Shown here piece after piece: positions 1-7,555 of a stretch of DNA of 14,577 nucleotides (its first letter is position 1; each line of letters starts with the position of its first letter). Made by a program: the position numbers and the translations under genes. Source of the DNA: DATDAW01 sp036524675 (GTDB lineage Bacteria > Verrucomicrobiota > Verrucomicrobiia > Chthoniobacterales > DASVRZ01); the NCBI GenBank assembly GCA_036524675.1, contig DATDBU010000120.1, positions 1-14,577 of the forward strand, in the 5' to 3' direction. The notes under the pieces were generated by a model. It did no database searches, was not told the origin of the DNA, and saw only the letters and a program-made list of their open reading frames with translations.

Positions 1-905
1 GCCGACAGATGACCTATGTCAATCACTTCTATTTCTACCTCTGGGACTCGGACTGGGGCGCGGCGTTCTGGAAGACTAACGCCTATACCCCCCTATCCGA
101 TTTGGCTCTGGCTCAACGGCCATGAGTGGGCTAAACGGCAACTCGAGAAAGCTCGAATTGGCTACGAGGCCCTCGACAATGGGTTCCGTTCTTGTGAGGA
201 TCCAGCCGCCTTTGCAAAAGGTCTGCGAGCGGCTCGGACCTGGGGCGGTGAAGAATTTCTTCTGGCGCTGGCTGCGTCGGCTGCCCTCCCCGTTTAGACG
301 AGCGGACTGGAGGGCTGGCTATGTCTACGAGCTGGCCTTCCGCCAGTTTGAGATCTCGGAGACTTATGTGTTTGACCGGCCGCAAGCTGGCCGGATGTGG
401 TTTGAAGGGGTCATTCGCGATCACCTCGACGTGGGTCGGCTCGATCAGTCATGCTGATCTTTGATCGACGGCTCAACCGCTCTGCAGCGGGTCCATTCCG
501 GACTCGGGTACTGACCGAAGGCGTCGATCCGACGCTGTGCTGTTATTACAAGTCCTCCCGCATCAAGCAGTACTTCAAAGAGGGTCGGGCGCTGCGCACC
601 GAAACCGTTATCTGCGACACCCAAGACTTCGGAATCTGTCGCCGGGTCTGCGCGAAAAACTGGAATGCCCTCCGGGCTGTTGGCCAATCGGCCAACCGGC
701 GCTTGTGTGACGCCGAAAGCGCAGAGGCTCTGCCAGCTCCCGACGTGGTGACGTTCCACCAGATCACCCGACCCTCCAATAGTGAAGATGGTCTCTATAC
801 CCGGCACTGCGTTTCGGAGACCCCAGAGTGACGGCAGTCTTGGCGAGCCTGGTTGGCTTCTGCCATCTCATCGAGGGTTTTAGCAATGGTCAGTTGGTCC
901 AGCAT
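1..905 (+). pseudogene. Frameshifted conserved hypothetical protein, 5' end outside window
   Basis: Five consecutive frame segments read as one protein. They are: frame 3 from the left edge (HFYFYLWDSDWG, FWKTNAY), frame 1 (YPIWLWLNGHEWAKRQLE, about 94-210), frame 2 (LQKVCERLGPGAVKNFFWRW to VIRDHLDVGR, about 212-447), frame 1 (LIFDRR to TRPSNSEDGLYT, about 449-800) and frame 2 (LRFGDPRVTAVLASLVGF, ending at TGA about 905). The pieces are collinear, with almost nothing lost at the joins. I recognise this as a widespread uncharacterised bacterial protein family rich in aromatic residues, but I cannot name a function. Each join is repaired by a one-base change: C6 at 88-93, TTT at 211-213, a missing G near 448, and a missing C at 800-802. 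The C-terminus appears cut short. It lies beside a Tn3 fragment, which suggests a mobile or decaying border region. Confidence 0.6.
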
Positions 906-1081
906 ACGGCAGCAGGGAAATGAAATCCTGCGTGGTTTTGCTGTCGATCAAAGTGGCAGTAAGTACCCTGTCTTCGAGTTTCAGTCTGATCTTCATACTG
1001 TCTGTCCCACTCAGCCGTGGTGTTATCGGCGCCGCGAGCGGCTAGGGCCAAAACAATAGGTCTCATGGGCTCCCAGTAGCA
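906..1081. other. Gap between broken gene and Tn3 fragment
   Basis: No frame with recognisable protein similarity and no clear repeat was found. It is probably degraded sequence of the two flanking remnants. Confidence 0.4.
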
Positions 1082-1414
1082 ATGGAACGAAAAGTTGCGG
1101 TAAGCTCGATGCAGGTGCTCGAACGTCGTCCGAATATGGTTGTCCTGTTTTCCGCCTGGACCGCCCTCGTCGCGGAGCAGACGAACAGGAGATGCCCTAC
1201 TCCGGCTCAGCTATCTCGATACTTTTACTTGGACGATGGAGATCGCCAGGAGATCGCAGTTCGGAGGGGTGACCACAATCGGCTGGGCTACGCCATTCAG
1301 CTATGCACAGCCCGTTTTTTGGGAACGTTCCTTCCGGAGCCGACTGCGGTACCGCGCGTGGTGATCGCCCACTTGGCCAAGCAGTTCGGTATTGCGGAGC
1401 CATCCCTGTGGTAA
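1082..1414 (+). pseudogene. Tn3-family transposase N-terminal fragment (DUF4158-like)
   Basis: The recognisable part begins near 1190 (PTPAQLSRYFYLDDGDR) and continues through RRGDHNRLGYAIQL, ARFLGTFLPEPTAVP and AKQFGIAEP before TAA at 1412-1414. The pairing of an RYF-LDD stretch with RRGDHNRLG and RFLGTFLP is typical of the DUF4158 N-terminal domain of large Tn3-family transposases, which are normally about 1000 residues. Only about 75 matching residues remain. The first 35 residues of the open frame do not resemble the family, so the true start is lost or frameshifted. No DDE catalytic domain, resolvase or 38-bp inverted repeat was found nearby, so this is a dead remnant. It marks past transposon activity next to the broken gene at the left edge. 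Confidence 0.7.
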
Positions 1415-1461
1415 CTTGGTCAATACCCGATCTGCCGTGATCCCCGGCAATGCTCCTTAAC

Positions 1462-1477
1462 TGATTTCTTGAAATCA
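1462..1477. repeat. Short inverted repeat TGATTTC-TT-GAAATCA
   Basis: Seven-base perfect arms flank a 2-base centre in the otherwise empty stretch between the Tn3 fragment and the tiny ORF at 1509-1595. It could be a dimeric-repressor operator or chance. No adjacent promoter is clear. Confidence 0.3.
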
Positions 1478-1508
1478 AAGGAAGCACCTCACATCTGGTG
1501 AAGGAATT

Positions 1509-1595
1509 TCATACCGCCTTCTTCCGCGTGCGCTTCTTTCTGGTTTTTTGATTTTTGCCGCAAAACGGACAATTAGAGCATCTCTCGGAAGTCAT
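1509..1595 (-). CDS. Possible 28-aa Cys/Lys-rich small protein
   Basis: ATG at 1595 (complement) runs to TGA at 1509-1511. The product has a Cys cluster near its start (CSNCPFCGKNQ, three Cys spaced C-x2-C-x2-C) and a strongly basic tail (KTRKKRTRKKAV). That pattern resembles a mini zinc ribbon with a nucleic-acid-binding tail, but I know no family for it. It starts 49 nt after the stop of the amine oxidase on the same strand. The start codon sits at the loop edge of the 20-bp hairpin at 1571-1616. One arm of the hairpin carries the GGA that would serve as ribosome binding site, and the other encodes residues 2-9, so translation could be gated by the fold. It could also be a chance open frame: it is short, and AAG/CGC runs are easy to form by chance. 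Confidence 0.3.
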   Translation of the reverse strand: MTSERCSNCPFCGKNQKTRKKRTRKKAV

Positions 1596-1616
1596 TTTCC
1601 GAGAGATGTTCTAATT
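1571..1616. terminator. 20-bp-arm hairpin downstream of amine oxidase
   Basis: The left arm at 1571-1590 (AATTAGAGCATCTCTCGGAA) and the right arm at 1597-1616 (TTCCGAGAGATGTTCTAATT) pair over all 20 positions, with a single G-U wobble and a 6-nt loop. It lies about 30 nt after the stop of the minus-strand amine oxidase, so it may act as a terminator or 3'-stabilising stem. Neither strand has a real T-tract directly after the stem, so classical intrinsic termination is doubtful. It may instead be a small palindromic repeat element, or a translational gate for the small ORF at 1509-1595. Confidence 0.5.
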
Positions 1617-1644
1617 ACGCGGCCGCGTCTCGGGTCGCGTGTTC

Positions 1645-2943
1645 TTAATTCACCGCGATGATCTCTCTCGCGACGCGGAAGCCGCTCTCGAGCGCGCCGT
1701 GCACGGTGCCGCTGTATCCTCGGAAGTCAGTCGCTTCGCCGGCGAAGAAAAGGGTTTCTTCGATCGGCTCCGCGAGCGTCCTCGCTGCTTCGATTCCACC
1801 TATGGCGGGATAGCTGTAGGCGCCTCGCGCAAAAGGATCGCTACTCCAGTCATGGAAATATATGTCCTCGAAAAGCGCCTCGATCCGCGCCGATGGGATG
1901 TGAAAAGTCGTCGAGAGCGAGTTGATCGCCGCAATGCGGACTTCATCGGGCGAAAAAGCGTGAAGCTTTTCGGCTGCAGGACCGCCCGCCCATCCGGTGA
2001 GGAAGTTTGTCGTCATCGGTGTCGTCCACCACGTAGGAAAAAGGGCCTCGAAGCAGAGGGTGAAACCAAAAAGCGCGCAGTCACCAACGATTCGCGCGTC
2101 TTCCCAAAAACGCTCGCGGAAGCGCATGATCACTTTGACGACCTGGCCAACTTCGAGACGCGCGAGAGAGGTTGTTTTCATCGTAAGTGAGGGATCAAAA
2201 ACGATTCTGCCTCGCTCATCTGTTGCACACCGCAACAGTCCAAGCGGCAAAGTGACGACCGCAAATGCGGAACGCAGCCGCTTTTCTACACCACCACAGA
2301 AGCAGGACAGCTCCACCTTCCGCCTCGTCCATCGCACCGCTCGCACCACGTGTTCGAGTCGGATGCAATCTGGCGGCACATCTTTCGCGACCTCGTCAAT
2401 GAACGCTCCGTAACCTGAGACGACACGGAACAGTTTTTCGCCCTCGATTTTCTCGGCTGCGCGATCCGCGAGCGCGATAGCGGAAGCGCTGATGATGTCG
2501 GCGCGCGCTGCGTTCAAACCCTCGACGTAGGATTTTGCGATCAGCTTTTGAAAGGCAGACGCCCTTGCCAATCCGAGGAACTGCTCATAAGTCACGTCGG
2601 CCTGCGGATCGATCTGCTCGTCAATGCGAGTCACAATCTCCAAAAAGTCATCCAGCGGCTTCAACGTGCCCTGACGGGATAACAGCAGGCGATCCGCCAT
2701 TTCCATTACGCGTAATCCTCTTTGCTCAACCATGCGGAAAATCGCCGGCGGCCGGCCATGGACAAACTCCGCGCCGAGTTCGATTGGCAGGGCGCATCCC
2801 TCGACATGGCGCGTGAGAATTCGGCCGCCGATTCGATCTCGTGCCTCCAGCACCAGGACTCTGGCACCTGCGCGGTGTAGTTCACGCGCGGCAGCCAGGC
2901 CCGAGGCGCCAGCACCGATGATGATAACGTCCGCATCAGCCAT
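1645..2943 (-). CDS. Flavin-containing amine oxidoreductase (NAD(P)-binding Rossmann, MAO-like)
   Basis: The family is FAD-dependent monoamine oxidase-type enzymes, which oxidise a C-N bond of an amine and pass electrons to oxygen; the substrate cannot be inferred. From ATG 2943 the protein has 432 residues, usual for the family. The N-terminus has the FAD dinucleotide fold (VIIIGAGASGLAAARELH, about residues 5-22) followed by LEARDRIGGR and IELGAEFVHG. The C-terminus has the second FAD motif (LFFAGEATDFRGYSGTVHG). An upstream GTG at 3075 keeps the frame open, but the extra 44 residues show no family similarity, whereas ATG 2943 sits directly before the Rossmann strand with a weak AGG 11 nt upstream. 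It lies downstream of the RibD-like gene and a 32-aa ORF on the same strand and is probably co-transcribed. The reading frame is intact. Confidence 0.9.
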   Translation of the reverse strand: MADADVIIIGAGASGLAAARELHRAGARVLVLEARDRIGGRILTRHVEGCALPIELGAEFVHGRPPAIFRMVEQRGLRVMEMADRLLLSRQGTLKPLDDFLEIVTRIDEQIDPQADVTYEQFLGLARASAFQKLIAKSYVEGLNAARADIISASAIALADRAAEKIEGEKLFRVVSGYGAFIDEVAKDVPPDCIRLEHVVRAVRWTRRKVELSCFCGGVEKRLRSAFAVVTLPLGLLRCATDERGRIVFDPSLTMKTTSLARLEVGQVVKVIMRFRERFWEDARIVGDCALFGFTLCFEALFPTWWTTPMTTNFLTGWAGGPAAEKLHAFSPDEVRIAAINSLSTTFHIPSARIEALFEDIYFHDWSSDPFARGAYSYPAIGGIEAARTLAEPIEETLFFAGEATDFRGYSGTVHGALESGFRVAREIIAVN

Positions 2944-2951
2944 GGGAACAA

Positions 2952-3050
2952 TTACCTGTTGTTTTGCTTTTGCAGCGCTTGCACCGCATCGCGCGACGGC
3001 CTTCCGGGAAAGCGAACCTTCCGCAGTTCGTCTTTCGACCAAATGCTCAT
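2952..3050 (-). CDS. Possible 32-aa ORF between ribD-like and amine oxidase genes
   Basis: ATG at 3050 runs to TAA at 2952-2954. It begins 25 nt after the stop of the RibD-like gene and ends 8 nt before the amine oxidase ATG, so it fits neatly in the operon gap. A GGGA lies about 13 nt upstream. The first 12 residues (MSIWSKDELRKV) closely match the start of the DUF2255 protein encoded at 8770-9144 (MATWLKDELRKI), including a shared 14-nt DNA stretch. The rest (FPGRPSRDAVQALQKQNNR) does not match it. It could be a genuine short peptide gene, or a DUF2255 start fused to unrelated sequence by deletion. Function unknown. Confidence 0.35.
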   Translation of the reverse strand: MSIWSKDELRKVRFPGRPSRDAVQALQKQNNR

Positions 3051-3075
3051 GTTGCGTGTTCCCACGTTGAGCCAC

Positions 3076-3762
3076 TCACTTCTTGACCCGGTATAGCATC
3101 CAAAGAACGCCGCCGGGAAATCGCTTGATTGACTTCAACCGGAGCGCTTTGGCTTTGCGCTTGGTGTGGCCCTGCTCCGCGTCGAATACAGTCGGTGTTC
3201 CAATCGACCCGTCAGCGACAGGGACGACGATGTGGCTGATCTCGTCGATGAGAGACGCCTTCAGGAACGAGCCCCACACGACCCCGCCGCCATCGATGCG
3301 CACCTTGGTGATCCCAAATAGCTTCCTGAGCTTTGCGAGTGCCACCTTTAAGTTGATGGATGTCTTGCCGGCGAAGATGTACGACACCTGCCGGTCACGA
3401 AGGTGTTTCAAGTAAGCCGTCGATACCGTCTCGGTTAGAACCTCGATCACGTGCTCGGTGCTGACCATGTTGGAATCCCATCGGCACTTTCCAGACGGGT
3501 CGATCGCAACGGCATAGGTCTTTGTGGAATGGGAACCGATGAAATCCTCCTTCGGAATTGAAGGATCAGGCCTCCCAAGCCTGTGAGGCTCCTTGCTGGA
3601 AAACTCCTGCATCGTTGTCCGGCCGACGATCCAGGCGTCAGACTTGAACGTCTCGGCGGTGCTCTCAAAAATGCGGGAGGTATTCAGGGGCGGCCAGTTG
3701 TGGATCTGAATTCGCCCGTCAATCGAGCTGAGGACATGAGCGACGACATAGGGCCTTTTCAT
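3076..3762 (-). CDS. RibD C-terminal-domain (DHFR-like) reductase
   Basis: This 228-residue protein has the dihydrofolate-reductase-like fold of the RibD C-terminal domain, which in riboflavin synthesis reduces a pyrimidine intermediate with NADPH. Stand-alone members like this one are often of unknown substrate. Supporting motifs are the N-terminal strand with SSIDGRI (about residues 12-18), DAWIVGRTTMQEF (about 42-54), and the RIDGGGVVWGSFLKASLIDE segment (about 156-175), where the glycine run and acidic end are characteristic. No N-terminal deaminase domain is present, so it cannot be full bifunctional RibD. The start ATG has GAG about 12 nt upstream. It lies 40 nt downstream of an alcohol dehydrogenase remnant and ahead of the amine oxidase, suggesting a minus-strand transcription unit. 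Confidence 0.85.
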   Translation of the reverse strand: MKRPYVVAHVLSSIDGRIQIHNWPPLNTSRIFESTAETFKSDAWIVGRTTMQEFSSKEPHRLGRPDPSIPKEDFIGSHSTKTYAVAIDPSGKCRWDSNMVSTEHVIEVLTETVSTAYLKHLRDRQVSYIFAGKTSINLKVALAKLRKLFGITKVRIDGGGVVWGSFLKASLIDEISHIVVPVADGSIGTPTVFDAEQGHTKRKAKALRLKSIKRFPGGVLWMLYRVKK

Positions 3763-3802
3763 TTCAACAATCTCGCATTTCTTCTGACACAGAATCTCTT
3801 GC

Positions 3803-3958
3803 TCATGGCCGCAGAACCGCCTTGATCGCGCGGCGTTCGTCCATCGCGCGGTAACCTTCGGCCACCTCTTCCAGCGGCAGCGTCAGGTCGAACACCTTGC
3901 CGGCGTTGATGTTTCTGTTCAGTACTAGTCCCACTAGGTGCCGGCGAAGTTTAAGAAT
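3803..3958 (-). pseudogene. C-terminal fragment of zinc-dependent alcohol dehydrogenase
   Basis: On the minus strand an open frame of about 50 codons ends at TGA (3803-3805). It reads VLNRNINAGKVFDLTLPLEE followed by VAEGYRAMDERRAIKAVLRP. The run KVFDLTLPL-VAEGYRAMDERRAIK is the characteristic C-terminal tail of zinc-containing alcohol dehydrogenases of the medium-chain (MDR) superfamily. An in-frame TAG about 15 codons upstream of that match, and no similarity beyond it, show that the zinc-binding and Rossmann regions are gone. It is a decayed relic between the transporter gene and the RibD-like gene, both on the same strand. A full-length parent would be near 350 residues. Confidence 0.65.
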
Positions 3959-4019
3959 TTTCTACCCCTTCCTCAAGATGAAGGGAGCCGCGACAAATAT
4001 GTGCGGGTTCCAGCAATGG

Positions 4020-5393
4020 TCATGTTCTGTTTCCTTGTATGCGTGAGAAGCACGGTTGAGTTTTTTGAAAGGTTACTGAGGAATGTGTTTTCGCCGCGCC
4101 GGGCTGTCGTCGTCCCAGCCAAAGACCGAGTGCCAACCAAGCGAGTGAAAGAGGCACTGCTACGATGGCAACTCCGGTCAGATTCAAGCCCAGCGCGATC
4201 AAGCCGACATAAGCCCAGCTCCCAACTTGATCGCCGCTGCGATACACTACGGTATCGATGAAGTTTTTCGCCTTGTAGCGGTCCTCCCGTGAGATGGACG
4301 TGAAGAGCACCTCACGCGCTGGTCGGGCCATTGCGAAATTGCTCACCCGTCGCGCCACTTGCACGACAACAAACACTGCGACCGTGGGTGCAGCCGCCAA
4401 TAGCGCGAATCCTCCCACACTAAAAAGGGGAAGAGCGCACAGTGTTGCCGTCACGCCCATCCATCCCATAATGCGTCCCGTGAGGAAGAGTTGAAACAGC
4501 AGGGTGAAAATATTCACCCAAAGGTCGATGTTTGCGAAGAAAGCGGTGCGCTCGGCGCGATTTTGGAAATGCGCTTCCGCGAGAGTCGCCTGTTGGAAAT
4601 ACAGGAAGGTGGAGGTGATTGAATAAAACAAGATAAAGAATGCGAGTCCCAGGAGGTAGGGAGAGCGGAACGTGTGAGTCATTCCCACGAAGACGCCACC
4701 GCCTACAGGCTTGTGAGGATCTTCTCCCTTGACGGGTCGCTGAAATGCATCGCTGATGCGGGACAGACGTCGCGAGGCAAAGACAGCTACCTCCAATAGA
4801 AGCATCGAAGCGAGGAGCAGCCAGTTTTGCCCCACTCGTTCGACGAAGCCCGAGGTCAAAGCCGATCCTGCAATACCTCCCAAAGTGGCACCGGCGGCGA
4901 GAAATCCGAAAAGTCGCTTGCCCTGTTCGCCGTCGAACACATCTACGATGAAAGACCAGAAAACCGAAACGACAAAAAGGTTGAAGACCGAGACCCAAAT
5001 AAAGAAGGCCCGACTGATCCAGATATGTTGCTGAGGCTCTGCGGAAGAGAGCAGCGCCATGAAGACCAGCAGGTTCAGCATAAAAAACCGGTAGGTGATG
5101 GAGATAAAGCGCTCGCGGGGCCAGCGCCTCACCACATAGGCAAAAAGCGGATTGACCGCCAACAGGGCCAGAAGCGTGCCGGTGAAGAGCCATGGCAGGT
5201 TCGAGACGCCTCCAGTCACGCCCAGCTCATCCCGAATCGGACGCAAAACATAATAAGCAAGAAAGAGAGCAAAGACGTATAGCCACGACCAAAAGAGCGC
5301 GCGGGCTTCGCCCGGGCGTATCTCGACTATTCGTTGCAATATTCGTCCGACGAGAGTGTCCGCCTGAGCCGAGGATGATTGGGAGGAGGCCAC
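4020..5393 (-). CDS. MFS / NTP-NDP exchange-like membrane transporter
   Basis: This is a highly hydrophobic protein with roughly 12 predicted membrane segments, for example LFWSWLYVFALFLAYYVL near the N-terminus, PWLFTGTLLALLAVNPLF, and WAYVGLIALGLNLTGVAI near the C-terminus. The N-terminal stretch RPGEARALFWSW followed by YYVLRPIRDELG resembles bacterial proteins distantly related to plastid and rickettsial ATP/ADP translocases, commonly annotated as MFS transporters. The substrate is unknown and free-living bacteria need not exchange nucleotides. GTG at 5393 is chosen: it has GGAG 10 nt upstream and gives 457 residues. ATG codons at 5456 and 5426 would add about 11-21 residues of unlikely sequence. 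It lies about 90 nt downstream of the SDR gene and may be read from the same promoter. Confidence 0.8.
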   Translation of the reverse strand: MASSQSSSAQADTLVGRILQRIVEIRPGEARALFWSWLYVFALFLAYYVLRPIRDELGVTGGVSNLPWLFTGTLLALLAVNPLFAYVVRRWPRERFISITYRFFMLNLLVFMALLSSAEPQQHIWISRAFFIWVSVFNLFVVSVFWSFIVDVFDGEQGKRLFGFLAAGATLGGIAGSALTSGFVERVGQNWLLLASMLLLEVAVFASRRLSRISDAFQRPVKGEDPHKPVGGGVFVGMTHTFRSPYLLGLAFFILFYSITSTFLYFQQATLAEAHFQNRAERTAFFANIDLWVNIFTLLFQLFLTGRIMGWMGVTATLCALPLFSVGGFALLAAAPTVAVFVVVQVARRVSNFAMARPAREVLFTSISREDRYKAKNFIDTVVYRSGDQVGSWAYVGLIALGLNLTGVAIVAVPLSLAWLALGLWLGRRQPGAAKTHSSVTFQKTQPCFSRIQGNRT

Positions 5394-5484
5394 TTTTATG
5401 AAACTCCACCCGAACGCACAGCGCATAGGATGCGCATTCCCAACATTTGCTGCCAATGGTCAAATATGACTTCAGGCTTATCAA

Positions 5485-6366
5485 TCACGCCAGCGGAGTG
5501 CCTGTTGCACGAGCGAGTTCGTCGAGCAACTGAGCTTGGAACTTTGTATCGTGGACAGCGGGATGCGGCTTAACGCGTCGTTGATGATGCCAATACCCTC
5601 CGCTAGTAAGAGCTTCAGGGTCATTGCTAGTAGCAAGCCACTCTTGAGTAAAATGTCCCAGCCGCAGGTCATCCGGCGCATTAGGTCCCCCCATTTTGGT
5701 AGGCACCCAGCCCGGATCGACAGAGTTGCTGAGAACGTCAGGCCAAATTCGAGCGACGGCAGCGGAAAGGCTCGTCACGAAAAGCTTGCTGTCCGAGTAG
5801 GAACCAGTGGAAGTGCGACCAGTCCAGTCCATGCCACTCAGGGTTGTTCGTCCACCGGTGTGCATACTGCTGCTCAAATAGATCAGCCGTTTGGGGCGTT
5901 GTATTAGCGCCGTAAGTAAATACGGAGCCACGATGTTTACTGGAAGCACCTGTGGACCTGAGTAAACACCTGCGTTATAGATGACGGCATCCATCTGGCC
6001 GACCTTATTGACCTGGCTGGCAAGGTCCCGAGTCTGCGCGAAGTCTGAAAGATCCCCGATTGTCGCGACGGCCCCTTGATCCACGAGGTCTTTCACGGCT
6101 GGCAGTCGAGCCTGGGAGCGAACATGGACGACGACTTGGTATCCGTCAGCGAGCAATGTTTTTGCCGCAGCATGTCCAAGCCCGTCAGCGGAGCCGGTGA
6201 TAAAGATGCGAGCCTTCCGATTGGTGTTCGACGAGGACGCCGAAGTCGCTTCCTTCCGAAGGTTCAACGGGGCTTGCGCTATGGATGTTGCGGTTGTCAT
6301 AAGGTTTCCTGTGGCTATCCCCAGGCCCACTCCAACCCCAGCGAAAAGAAATCTCCGACGGTCCAT
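5485..6366 (-). CDS. Short-chain dehydrogenase/reductase with twin-arginine signal
   Basis: This NAD(P)-dependent oxidoreductase has the classical SDR motifs: TGSADGLG cofactor loop, NAG (YNAGVY), catalytic Ser in YLSSSMH, catalytic YSDSK (YxxxK), and VDPGWVPTKM after the active site. The segment GGYWHHQRRVKPHPAV near the C-terminus is seen in a subset of these enzymes. The N-terminus has RRRFLFAG, then a glycine- and alanine-rich hydrophobic stretch and IAQA, a Tat-type signal with possible cleavage after AQA. That is unusual for a cofactor-dependent SDR. Start: ATG 6366 (293 aa) opens directly on the Tat motif; ATG 6381 adds five residues. A longer frame back to 6498 is unlikely because the extra sequence is not protein-like and almost reaches the operator at 6504-6535. 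That operator lies about 140 bp upstream and suggests AraC control. Confidence 0.85.
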   Translation of the reverse strand: MDRRRFLFAGVGVGLGIATGNLMTTATSIAQAPLNLRKEATSASSSNTNRKARIFITGSADGLGHAAAKTLLADGYQVVVHVRSQARLPAVKDLVDQGAVATIGDLSDFAQTRDLASQVNKVGQMDAVIYNAGVYSGPQVLPVNIVAPYLLTALIQRPKRLIYLSSSMHTGGRTTLSGMDWTGRTSTGSYSDSKLFVTSLSAAVARIWPDVLSNSVDPGWVPTKMGGPNAPDDLRLGHFTQEWLATSNDPEALTSGGYWHHQRRVKPHPAVHDTKFQAQLLDELARATGTPLA

Positions 6367-6503
6367 GGACAAACCATACATTTCGACCGGATTTTGGTTT
6401 GTAAGGTTGATCGCGCATAAAACCTGTCTCCTCCTGCCTGTTTTGCCGGGTGTTTTGAACGGGGAATAGTCTTCATCGAGAACGTGGGAGCGGCGCACAG
6501 TCG

Positions 6504-6535
6504 TTTGCTCTATCTATCGGGATTTTGCTCTAAAG
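6504..6535 (+). promoter_or_regulatory. AraC-type operator A (upstream of SDR)
   Basis: Half-sites TTTGCTC at 6504-6510 and TTTGCTC at 6524-6530 are 20 bp apart as a direct repeat, followed by TAAAG. The spacer TATCTATCGGGAT matches the other sites. It lies between the MFS stop and the SDR start, about 140 bp upstream of the SDR ATG, and reads as TTGCTC on the strand opposite to the gene. Two-turn direct repeats are the usual binding geometry of AraC-family proteins; assignment to the two local regulators is inference. Confidence 0.6.
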
Positions 6536-6557
6536 TGATGAACCCCGCCGTTTCGTG

Positions 6558-7352
6558 TTACGCTTCGAGCGCATTGGACTCATCGGTCGGTTTGACGCGA
6601 CCCCCATTGCCGGCGGTCGCCGGTGAGCCGGCCCGCGCTGTCAGGATGGCAAGACCGGTCGCGATAACGAGCAGAGCCGCGCTCATCTCGAACGTCGCCT
6701 GATTACCGCTCCGGTCGAAAACGACGCCGCCAACGGTAGCGCCGGACATGATGGCGAGCGAATTCGTCCCTCGCTCGGCCGTCATCGAGGGGAGGCTAAG
6801 GAACTTCCAGCCGAGGGCGATAGCCGCGATGGGAACGACACAGAAAAACGCTCCTCGCCAACCGATGATGGCCCCGAGGAAACTTCCCAAGGGGCAGCCA
6901 CCGCCGTCGCCAGCGCATTTCCTCCGTTCACGATCGCCAGGGCGCGTGGAACGTGATGGTTCGGCACAAGACGCATCGCCGTTGCCGCCGACATCGACCA
7001 GAAGCCTCCAATGGCAACGCCGATGAGCAAATGCCACGACCGTTCCTGATACGATCATCAGGAGTGTCAGCGACAGGAGCAATCCCTTGCGGTCCAGCCG
7101 CCCGGCCAGCGATGAAATGAAGAGACTCGTCAGCAAGGCAAACGCCCCGGAGACGGAGATGGCCTGTCCAGCCTGCCCCTCGCTTATGTGCGGATCAGCC
7201 GCGATGGGCGTCAGCAGGCTGACGGGCATGAACTCGGATGCGACCAATGCGAACGCGCCGAGCGACATCGCAAGGACACCGCCCCACACTGCCGGTCGGT
7301 TGGCGACCTCGCCGTTGGTTGTCGTATATTGCGTTCCAATTTCCATATTCAT
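6558..7352 (-). pseudogene. MFS efflux transporter, frameshifted and internally deleted
   Basis: The N-terminus (FALVASEFMPVSLLTPIA, SLAGRLDRKG) and the C-terminus (SGATVGGVVFDRSG) are those of the arabinose-efflux/sugar-transporter branch of the MFS, drug:H+ antiporter-like, normally close to 400 residues with 12 membrane helices. Near 7027 about ten residues are lost and the frame shifts into the segment LIGVAIGGFWSMSAATAMRL. At GGGG 6891-6894 it shifts back (PLGSFLGAIIGWRGAFF); one extra base there would restore AAPLGSFLG. Near 6747-6775 the sequence jumps from SLPSMTAERG directly to the penultimate helix region, so roughly helices 7-10 are missing. The product cannot be a working transporter. 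Operator B lies about 85 bp upstream of the start, and AraC regulator 1 precedes it on the same strand, which suggests it was the regulator's target. Confidence 0.75.
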
Positions 7353-7437
7353 TAAATCCCCTGTGTTTGGACGCGGACATCCGATTGGTTCAATGGCGAT
7401 GAGATTACTTGGACACCGCTTTTCCGTCGCACCGCTT

Positions 7438-7469
7438 CTTGCTCAAACTATCGGAATTTTGCTCGAAAG
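7438..7469 (+). promoter_or_regulatory. AraC-type operator B (upstream of MFS gene)
   Basis: CTTGCTC at 7438-7444 and TTTGCTC at 7458-7464 have a 20-bp period, followed by GAAAG. The spacer AAACTATCGGAAT matches operator A at most positions. A further GCTC follows at 7471-7474. It lies in the gap between the AraC 1 stop and the MFS start, in the same orientation as site A. Confidence 0.6.
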
Positions 7470-7555
7470 TGCTCGACGGCGCGGTCAAGCTGCGCTCCCC
7501 GCATAGAAGTCATCTGCATTGCCGCCACTCTATTTCGACCGCGCTTTGACCGGCT

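Noticed and set aside
1639..2190. Plus-strand open frame of 183 codons
   Set aside because: It is antisense to the intact amine oxidase gene and shows no motif of its own.
2714..2723. TTTGCTCAACC-like half-site
   Set aside because: It is inside the amine oxidase coding sequence, without a partner 20 bp away.
2944..3075. N-terminal extension of the amine oxidase from GTG 3075
   Set aside because: The extra 44 residues have no family similarity, and the gap contains a better-placed short frame; ATG 2943 directly precedes the FAD strand.
6367..6498. N-terminal extension of the SDR from ATG 6498
   Set aside because: It would bury the Tat leader inside the protein and place the start only 5 bp from operator A.
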